Assembly (NCBI GenBank): GCA_018262385.1
Contig: JAGSPQ010000108.1
Coordinates: 1-8,231 of the forward strand
Origin: Myxococcaceae bacterium
GTDB lineage: Bacteria > Myxococcota > Myxococcia > Myxococcales > Myxococcaceae
Direction: 5' to 3'
DNA length: 8,231 bases
Positions within the stretch are counted from its first letter, which is position 1, and each line of letters opens with the position of its first letter. Below the pieces are notes generated by a model. It ran no database searches. It was not told the DNA's origin and saw only the letters and a program-made list of their open reading frames with translations. Made by a program: the position numbers and the translations under genes. Shown here in pieces: positions 1 to 6,164 of this stretch.

Positions 1-2658
1 TTCCTCGAGGAGCTCGACCAGCGACAGGCCCGAACCTTCGGTGGTCTCGAACAGCGGCAGCTTGTTCAGCCGGGCCCCGCGCTTCTTGCGCGACAGCAGC
101 CAGAAGGTCAGCGGCGCCAGCAGCGGGGCCGCCTTTCGACGGTCTTCCTCGCTGGCGGCGAACAGCGCGTCGGCGACCCGCTCGAGCAGCACCTCGGCCT
201 CGACCCGCAGGCGCTCGAGCATCGCCTGGTACGGCGCGTCGAGCACGATGCCCTGGTCGAAAGGCGCGAGTCTGAGCGCGTCGTTGTTGACGATCGCGGC
301 GAGCGGCGCCGGCAGCGCGCCTTCGATCATGCTGATCGGCCGCCGCTCGTGCAGTACCTGCAGCCGCCCTCCCCCGGCCGACACGACCCCCAACTCGCCC
401 TCCAGGTCCTTCTCGTGCAGCGGCCTGCGCCACAGCGCCGCCTCGGGCAGCGCGATCGACTCGAGCGGCTTGATCGCCAGGCGTGAGGATCGGGCGTCGA
501 GCTCACGCCGCAGCGCGACCGTCACGTCCTCGGTGATCGGCCAGCGCGCCAGCGCCGCGCGCAGCCCGGGCTCGATCGCCACCACCACCGGTTCCTTCGA
601 GATCGAGGCCCCGTCGATCCGGGCGGTGACGAAGAGCACCTTCTTGCCCTGGTCGAGGGTGCGGGCCGAGCGCAGCTCGCCATCGGTGCAGGGGAACAGC
701 GGCAGCTCGGCGAGCGCGTCGCCCGTGATCCGGCTGGCCAGGTTTCGTTCGAGCCTCAGCTGCAGCGCGAGCAGGATTGCCCGCCGGGCGCCGGGCGCGG
801 CCGGCTCGGCGAGCGCCCGGCCGAGCAGCTCACCCTCAGCGAGGCGAATCGCCTCGCTCAGGCAGGCCGTCGCGTCGGAGGGCAGCTGGGCCAGCGCAGG
901 GTCTACCCCTTCGATCGCCAGCACGCCGCGGAGGGGGAGGTTGGAGGTGAACAGGTCGTTGACGAAGAACCGGTCGTGGATCAGGACGTCGACCCAGGCG
1001 CCGCAGAAGTCCTCCTTCGACAGGCCGATGACGCCCTTGACCTTCGCGGCCGCCACCGCGCCGCAGAGCATCGCTCCCTCAGGGGGCTCGACTTGCGTGA
1101 TCGGCCGGCTCAGGAACAGATCGCGCCGCTTCTGCTCGGCCAGCTCGACCCGGGCATCCTCGATTCGCACTCCGAGCAGCTCGGCCAGCAGCGCGGCGTG
1201 CTCGTCCCGAAGCAGCATCACCCGCATTCCGGCGGGCACGGCCTCGCTCGAATCGAACGGCAGGCTCCACAGCCGCTGCCCGGCGTCCTGCGGGCGAAGG
1301 GCGGCGAGCGACAGGGGGCCGGTGGCGCTGCGGAACAGCGGGGCGTGCTCGACCGCCGCCGCCTCGGGGTCGGCCTCGCCGCGCAGGTGCTTGCGCATGA
1401 ACGCGACCAGAAACTGGGCGTGGCCCGGGGCCATCGCGTCGAGGGTGCCCGGGGAAGAAGAGAGCAGCGCGGCTGCCAGCCGCCGCTCGGCCGCGCGGAC
1501 CGCAGCGAGGGCCCGCTCGAACGCCGGGCCGCGGACCACGGTGTCCCACAGCTGGTTGGGGACGAAGTCCTTGCAGTCGACGATCGCGCGCCCGAGGGCG
1601 TAGCCGGCGGTGAGCGAGGTCTGCTCGATCTGGATCCCGTCGCGCAGCAGGGTCAGCTCGAGGCCCGAGCCGGCGGCGGGAGGCAGCCCGACCTGTCCGG
1701 TGACGCCTTCGGCTTCGAGCTCGACCACCACCCGCAGCCCCCCGAGCTTCGCGGCCTGCCGGGGGCCGGCGAGGCGATCGCGAATCGCGCGCTCCTGCTC
1801 GAGCCGCTCGCGGGCATTCACCAGCCCACGGGTGGCGAGCTTCCCGAGCGCCCGCTCGAGGTCGACCGGGAGGACGAGCACCGGCGCGCCCGACAGCAGC
1901 GTGGCGTCGGTCGGCTCGCTGACGAAGTGCACGGTCGGGTGTTCCTCGAGCGCCGCCAGCGAGATCTTCGATCCGTCGGTGCAGTGGAAGAGCTTCGCCT
2001 CGCGCAGCGCCTCGGGGAGCCGGGCACCCGTCCCGCCCTTGTTCGCGTGCCGGACCAGCAGATCGATCGCGTGGGTGGAGAGCTCCGGCAGCCCGGCGGG
2101 CACCAGCTTCGAGGCCTCGGACTCGATCGCCTCGAGGACCAGGCTCCACAGCTTGTCGGAAGGGATCTCGGGCCACAGCTTCTCGGGCACGTCCTTCTGC
2201 CAGTCGACCACCGCGCGCAGCCGCAGCGGCTCGAGGGACGACACGTCGCCCTGCTGGACGAAGCGGCCCTGGCAGAGCAAGCGAACGAACGCGCCGGCAT
2301 TGGCGCTCTCGACCAGCCCGACCTCGCCCTTCAGGCCCGAGGCCACGAGCTCGGCGCGGGCGAGGTAGCTGCCCTCGGGGAGCACGGGCGCTTCGATCGG
2401 CGACGAGAGCCAGCGGTGCTTGTGCTCGGCGGCGCGCGCCCGGGCCCGGACGGTCTTCGCGGCGTCGGTGCGCTGCCTGGCCGGCAGCAGCTTCGCGATC
2501 GGGTCCCCACTGGCCGACTCGAGCAGCGCCATCGGCCTGGGGTAGCTGCCGCGGGGAAACGTCTCGAGCGCGTAGTAGATCGGCCGCCCTTCCTTCTCTT
2601 CGCGCTCGAAGTCCGCGGGCGAGAACCACTCGTCGTAGAGCCCGGGGATGAGCGGGAA
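1..2658 (-). repeat. Tandem ~215-residue protein repeats in the giant protein (4 complete units plus start of a fifth)
   Basis: Two landmarks recur with a constant period in the translated protein. The first is a P-L-F-x-C/T-T-D/E-G-like motif: PLIPG with I337, KLFHCTDG with F557, PLFRSATG with F775, PLFPCTDG with F988 and PLFETTEG with F1203, giving spacings of 220, 218, 213 and 215. The second is G-x-V/I/L-G-L/V: GEVGL at 444, GQVGL at 654, GVIGL at 875 and GELGV at 1087, giving spacings of 210, 221 and 212. A hydrophobic strand and a basic residue or loop follow about 20 residues after the second motif. Approximate units by residue are 334-553, 554-771, 772-984, 985-1199 and 1200 onward. 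The first unit is the most diverged at its opening motif. The repeats are visible in protein but not obviously in DNA, which suggests old duplications. Unit boundaries are chosen by eye. Confidence 0.75.
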
Positions 2659-3657
2659 GCCGGCGAGCACCGGCCGGACTTCAGGGTGTAGCTTCGCGTC
2701 GGCCCAGCACTCGAGCGCGTAGTCGCGGTACCGGGTCCGCCAGACCTCCTTCGCCTTCTTCGCGGCGATCAGCGCTCCCATCTTCTGGGTGACGTCGAGG
2801 GCGAGCGCGCGGACCTTCGCCATCACCCAGACCACCGCGGGGTCCGAGTCGACCACGTCGGATCCCGAAGCATTGCGCCGCATCTGATCGGAGCGCACCC
2901 AGGCGACGAGGAACCTGCCGGGCAGCTCGAGCTCGCGGCGCGCCACCACCACCCCGTCGATGTCGAACACCACCACCCCGGTGGGGCCGCTGGCCGGGAC
3001 CCCGACGATCACTTCCACCCCCTCGCCTTCGAACGCGCTCGAGACCACCCACCCGCCCTTGACCAGCTCGCCGTTGCCCAGCCGCTTCTTGTTGTGGGTG
3101 AGCGCCGGGCCGTAGCGCCGGGCGCGCTCGACGATCGCTTGCTCTTCCGGGGTGACGTCGGCGAGGGCGGCCTTGATCACGCTCCAGCCGAAGCGCTTGC
3201 GCACGTGGACGAGGGTGCCCTTCTCCCGGGTCGCCGCCACCGAGACGGTGACCTCGTCGGGCGGGCGGATCTCGAGCGCGACCGAGCCGCTGCGGACCTT
3301 GATCCACTTCGGCTCGAGGCCGAGCGCGCCGGCGATGCCGAGCGAGAGGTACCGGGCGCTGCGTCGATCGCCCTGCCCGGCCGAGTCGAGCGCCTGGGCC
3401 AGCAGATCCTTCATCACCGCGGGCGCGAACTCCTTGCCGTCGAAGCGCAGGATGATGTCGTCGGTGTCGGTCTCGACCTCGACGGTGCGGGCCTTCACGC
3501 TCGAGGCGGCCCTGAGCACCTCGAGCACCCAGTGGTGCGGCTCGGCGAGGCGGAACTCGCGCAGCTTGGCGAGCGCGCGCCGGGCGTCGATCCGGAAGAC
3601 GCCTTCCGAGACCTTGGCGCCGCCGGCCCGCAGCTGGGCTTCGAGCTCGTCGCTCAC
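1..3657 (-). CDS. Giant repeat protein with degenerate Hsp90-like (GHKL) N-terminal module, partial at its C-terminus
   Basis: This frame is open for 1219 codons from a GTG at 3657 to the left edge; I read every codon and found no stop. The C-terminus lies outside the window. Residues 40-157 match the GHKL fold of the upstream ATPase: LEVLRAASS at 45-53 lies on the N box, FDGKEF at 72-77 on the G1 box, LGIAGALG at 106-113 on the G2 box and GTLVHVRKRFG at 147-157 on the G3 strand. The Glu (E46) is kept, but the Mg-binding Asn is A50 and the following Asp is S53, so ATP hydrolysis is unlikely. Residues 200-300 resemble the S5-like middle segment of the ATPase. From about residue 334 the protein consists of units of about 215 residues. 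I see no signal peptide or membrane segment, so it is probably cytoplasmic. The GTG overlaps the ATPase stop; an in-frame GTG at 3669 is an alternative start. No family is recognised for the repeat region. The gene is near certain; a scaffold or chaperone-like role is inference. Confidence 0.9.
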   Translation of the reverse strand, partial: MSDELEAQLRAGGAKVSEGVFRIDARRALAKLREFRLAEPHHWVLEVLRAASSVKARTVEVETDTDDIILRFDGKEFAPAVMKDLLAQALDSAGQGDRRSARYLSLGIAGALGLEPKWIKVRSGSVALEIRPPDEVTVSVAATREKGTLVHVRKRFGWSVIKAALADVTPEEQAIVERARRYGPALTHNKKRLGNGELVKGGWVVSSAFEGEGVEVIVGVPASGPTGVVVFDIDGVVVARRELELPGRFLVAWVRSDQMRRNASGSDVVDSDPAVVWVMAKVRALALDVTQKMGALIAAKKAKEVWRTRYRDYALECWADAKLHPEVRPVLAGFPLIPGLYDEWFSPADFEREEKEGRPIYYALETFPRGSYPRPMALLESASGDPIAKLLPARQRTDAAKTVRARARAAEHKHRWLSSPIEAPVLPEGSYLARAELVASGLKGEVGLVESANAGAFVRLLCQGRFVQQGDVSSLEPLRLRAVVDWQKDVPEKLWPEIPSDKLWSLVLEAIESEASKLVPAGLPELSTHAIDLLVRHANKGGTGARLPEALREAKLFHCTDGSKISLAALEEHPTVHFVSEPTDATLLSGAPVLVLPVDLERALGKLATRGLVNARERLEQERAIRDRLAGPRQAAKLGGLRVVVELEAEGVTGQVGLPPAAGSGLELTLLRDGIQIEQTSLTAGYALGRAIVDCKDFVPNQLWDTVVRGPAFERALAAVRAAERRLAAALLSSSPGTLDAMAPGHAQFLVAFMRKHLRGEADPEAAAVEHAPLFRSATGPLSLAALRPQDAGQRLWSLPFDSSEAVPAGMRVMLLRDEHAALLAELLGVRIEDARVELAEQKRRDLFLSRPITQVEPPEGAMLCGAVAAAKVKGVIGLSKEDFCGAWVDVLIHDRFFVNDLFTSNLPLRGVLAIEGVDPALAQLPSDATACLSEAIRLAEGELLGRALAEPAAPGARRAILLALQLRLERNLASRITGDALAELPLFPCTDGELRSARTLDQGKKVLFVTARIDGASISKEPVVVAIEPGLRAALARWPITEDVTVALRRELDARSSRLAIKPLESIALPEAALWRRPLHEKDLEGELGVVSAGGGRLQVLHERRPISMIEGALPAPLAAIVNNDALRLAPFDQGIVLDAPYQAMLERLRVEAEVLLERVADALFAASEEDRRKAAPLLAPLTFWLLSRKKRGARLNKLPLFETTEGSGLSLVELLEE
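3654..3657 (-). other. 4-nt stop/start overlap (GTGA) coupling the ATPase and giant-protein genes
   Basis: The TGA stop of the ATPase gene (3654-3656) lies inside the sequence GTGA, whose GTG (3655-3657) starts the giant-protein frame. No Shine-Dalgarno-like purine run precedes this GTG. Reinitiation by ribosomes finishing the ATPase is therefore the likely mode of translation, and the two products would be made together. The alternative GTG at 3669 also lacks a clear ribosome binding site. Confidence 0.6.
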
Positions 3658-5219
3658 GCCAGGGCCCACTTCGTCAGTGCCCAGTCGCGCGCCGGATCGA
3701 GCGCGCCGGCGGCCACCGTGATCCTCCGCGCCACCAGCAGCGCGGCCAGCCGGGGAGCGCGCTCGAGCAGCGCAGCCACCGGCGCCAGCTCCGGATGAGC
3801 CGGGTCGACGACCAGCACCTTCGGCCCGCCGGCGGTGAACGGCGAAGAGAGCGCGCGCGCCTTCCGCTCGGGCCTGCCCGGCTCGTCGACGAGGACGATC
3901 GGCGAGGGCCCGGTCGCGCCGAACAGCCGGGTGACGACCACTTCGCGCGGGCGCGCCTCGAGCAGCTTCAGCGCCGCGAGCAGGGCCGCGCAGAAGGCGG
4001 GCTCGCGGGGAATCGGCGACGGCTCGGCGTGGATCCAGTGCTCGTCGGCGACGCAGAGCTGAAACGTCGTCGCGCGGACGAGCCGGGCGATCCAGGGCGA
4101 GCTGGCCACCCCTTCGATCACCGGCACGCCCGAGGCGATCAGCCGCGCCACCAGCGGGGTGGACTGGTCGGAGATGAAGAGCGCCTTGTGGGCCTTCAGA
4201 CACTTCTCGAGCTTCGCGCCCGCGATCGCCCCGCCTCCCGGCTGGCGGATCCAGGTGTTCTCCAGGCCGATCGTCTCGATCGCGTAGCGGAACAGCGCCT
4301 GCCAGTCGGCCGCCCCCTGAGGATCCGCCGCGCAGCGCCGCAGCTCTTCCGGCAGCTTCTCGCGCAGCGCGCCTTTGGCCAGCTTCGCCGCCTGGGCGAT
4401 CGCCTTCTCGAAGTTCTTGTCCCGGCGGACGTTGTCGCGGGTCAGGGTGTGCTCGAGCCAGCGCGAGACGATCTTGATCGCCACCCCCGGCACCAGCGGT
4501 TCGGTCGTCTCGAGCAGGGTCAGCCCGCGGTTGTAGAGCCCGCTGGTGGCTGGCAGCTTGCGCGCGACCCCGGCGACGATCAGCGTCCCCTCTTCCCGGT
4601 GCTCGACCTGGAAGGGCGCGTCGACCACGAACGGCTCGTTCACCGCCGCAGGCTCCGGGGGCGCCGAGCCGTCGGCCTTTCCCGCCACGAACGCGATGTC
4701 CGCTTCCGAGTGGCGGCACCACCGCTTGACCGACTCGGCCGACTTCTGGGCGAACTCCTCGTACTGGGCAACGCCCATCCGCTTGTGGAGCGTGATCCGG
4801 GTGCCTTCGACCGGCTGGTCGAGCGCGAGCAGCTCGTAGCTCTTGTCCTTCTTGAACAGCACCCGCCAGAACTCGCCGTCGCGGCCGGTGTCGACCACCA
4901 CCGCGTCGGGCGCGCAGGAGAAGACGCTGACGAAGCCGATGCCGAACTTCCCGATCTTGGTGAGATCATGCTCCTTGCTCGAACGGAACTTGGTGAGCAG
5001 GTAGTCCTCGATCACCTTCCGGTTCATCCCCTCGCCCCAGTCGGTGACGGTCGCGGTGGCGAGGCCCTGCTTCTTCGCGCTCTGGTAGGCGACCACCACC
5101 TCGATCCGGGTCGAGCCCGAGTCGATGCTGTTCTGGATCAGCTCCCGGTAGAACGCGAAGGGATCGCTGAACTGGTGAACGAGCTCTTCGAGCAGGTCGG
5201 TCGCGGGCCCACCGGTCAT
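3654..5219 (-). CDS. Hsp90-like GHKL ATPase with intact ATP-binding motifs
   Basis: This 521-aa protein has a complete Bergerat (GHKL) ATP-binding fold. The N box is RELIQNSIDSG at 25-35, with catalytic E26, Mg-binding N30 and D33. The G1 box is DWGEGM at 60-65, the G2 box is GKFGIGF at 90-96, and the G3 Thr is T140 in GTRITLHKR. The lid region contains FRSSKEH at 78-84. Residues about 200-290 look like the S5-like middle domain of Hsp90 relatives, including LTRDNVRRDKNF at 259-270 with R261 as a candidate gamma-phosphate contact. The C-terminal part (about 335-521) does not resemble the HtpG dimerisation domain and I cannot name it. At 521 aa it is shorter than typical HtpG (about 620-630 aa), so it is an Hsp90-family relative rather than HtpG. 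The RELIQN start also recalls sacsin-type ATP-binding domains. The start is an ATG 12 nt after the upstream gene, with only a weak GGTAGAG purine stretch overlapping that gene's stop. The downstream giant protein is a degenerate relative. The client is unknown. Confidence 0.9.
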   Translation of the reverse strand: MTGGPATDLLEELVHQFSDPFAFYRELIQNSIDSGSTRIEVVVAYQSAKKQGLATATVTDWGEGMNRKVIEDYLLTKFRSSKEHDLTKIGKFGIGFVSVFSCAPDAVVVDTGRDGEFWRVLFKKDKSYELLALDQPVEGTRITLHKRMGVAQYEEFAQKSAESVKRWCRHSEADIAFVAGKADGSAPPEPAAVNEPFVVDAPFQVEHREEGTLIVAGVARKLPATSGLYNRGLTLLETTEPLVPGVAIKIVSRWLEHTLTRDNVRRDKNFEKAIAQAAKLAKGALREKLPEELRRCAADPQGAADWQALFRYAIETIGLENTWIRQPGGGAIAGAKLEKCLKAHKALFISDQSTPLVARLIASGVPVIEGVASSPWIARLVRATTFQLCVADEHWIHAEPSPIPREPAFCAALLAALKLLEARPREVVVTRLFGATGPSPIVLVDEPGRPERKARALSSPFTAGGPKVLVVDPAHPELAPVAALLERAPRLAALLVARRITVAAGALDPARDWALTKWALA

Positions 5220-5231
5220 TGGCGGCGCACT

Positions 5232-6146
5232 CTACCTGCAGCGGACGACCAGCGACGCCCCAAGCGCCCGCAGGTGGGCCTGCAGCGGCGCGTGAAGCTC
5301 GGCGGGGCAGCACAGCCTGCGCTCGCGCGAGACGTGAAAGCCCAGGGTGGCGCGGCGCCGCAACGCGTCGGGGCCCAGATCGAGGGGAGCAAACGGATCG
5401 AGGCTGACGTCGGCGGCCACGTCGCTGCCCGCCCGCTCGAGCACCAGGTGGAGCACCCCGGTGACCGGCTGGGCGTCGAGGAAGGCCTTCAGCGGCGCCC
5501 GCGGGCTGGCCACCCGCTTCGGCGCCTCGAACGGGCCCAGCTGCCCCATCACCACCTCGCCCACCTGCACCCCGTCGATCGCGCCCAGCTGGAGGTAGGC
5601 CTGCTCGGCGTCCTCCCGGCAAGCGACCTCGAGCGCGCGCCGCAGCGGTTCCTTCACCACCGCCTGCTCGGCTTTGTCGACCCCGAGGTAGCGACCGGTC
5701 GCGTCCGAGAGGTGAAAGGTGTAGCGGGCGGGACAGCCGGCGGCGCCGACCCAGCGATCGGAAGTGACGAGGAACCGGCCCGGCCCCCGCCCCTTCGAGA
5801 CCAGCCGCGCGTGGCTCGACACCAGCGGAGGCAGCGGGGCGGCGGCGAGGGTGGTCGACCAACCAGACGAGGCGCGGCTCGGCCTGGCGCCGTGATCGCG
5901 CAGGTACTGGGCCGCCACTTGCTGCATCGCGGTGAGCCGCTCGAGCACCGCGGCCGCCGGCAGCCCGCTCAGCCCGCTGACCGTCACCTCGGCCCGGGTC
6001 TTCTTCGGAGCGACCCGGGTGCAGAACTCCAGCAGCGCGAGCACCCGCGCCGCGTCAGGGTAGAGCGCGCCCGGCCGCGCGACCCGGATCAGCCCCGAGA
6101 GCATCGAGGCCCAGCCGACCGCCGCTTCTCCCGCGAGGTCCACCAT
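5232..6146 (-). CDS. Hypothetical protein, 304 aa
   Basis: I do not recognise this protein. It has no signal peptide, no clear transmembrane helix, and no nucleotide-binding or protease motif that I can see. Residues 30-85 look helical. Residues 140-300 alternate short hydrophobic strands with charged loops, for example VGEVVMGQLGPF at 195-206 and GVLHLVLERAG at 230-240. Five Cys sit at 42, 138, 176, 279 and 280, with a sixth at 303. They form no spaced pair typical of a zinc ribbon, and the Cys-Cys pair near the C-terminus is unusual. The frame is supported by its tight fit between neighbours: it starts 18 nt after the regulator stop and ends 12 nt before the ATPase start. The ATG at 6146 has no good Shine-Dalgarno, so the exact start is uncertain; a later ATG is residue 15. 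Being locked between the regulator and the Hsp90-like pair suggests an accessory or substrate-handling partner, but this is context only. Confidence 0.75.
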   Translation of the reverse strand: MVDLAGEAAVGWASMLSGLIRVARPGALYPDAARVLALLEFCTRVAPKKTRAEVTVSGLSGLPAAAVLERLTAMQQVAAQYLRDHGARPSRASSGWSTTLAAAPLPPLVSSHARLVSKGRGPGRFLVTSDRWVGAAGCPARYTFHLSDATGRYLGVDKAEQAVVKEPLRRALEVACREDAEQAYLQLGAIDGVQVGEVVMGQLGPFEAPKRVASPRAPLKAFLDAQPVTGVLHLVLERAGSDVAADVSLDPFAPLDLGPDALRRRATLGFHVSRERRLCCPAELHAPLQAHLRALGASLVVRCR

Positions 6147-6164
6147 GGGACGAAGAAGAGGCGC

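Noticed and set aside
41..1603. Long plus-strand open frame opposite the giant-protein gene (520 codons)
   Set aside because: Its composition is Ser/Arg/Ala-rich with no domain, while the opposite frame has period-215 repeats and normal protein composition. It is a GC-rich antisense shadow.
976..2691. Long plus-strand open frame of 571 codons
   Set aside because: Low-complexity Arg/Gly/Glu/Leu-rich translation without motifs, antisense to the repeat array. Such frames are expected in very GC-rich genes.
1079..3307. Minus-strand open frames at 1079-2629 and 2681-3307
   Set aside because: Arg/Ala/Gly-rich out-of-frame readings of the giant-protein gene. The frame with repeat motifs is uninterrupted across both, so no frameshift needs to be assumed.
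3654..5219. Assignment as htpG or as a sensor histidine kinase
   Set aside because: The GHKL fold is shared, but the protein is about 100 residues shorter than HtpG with a different C-terminus. It has no His-box dimerisation domain, sensor or membrane segment as a histidine kinase would.
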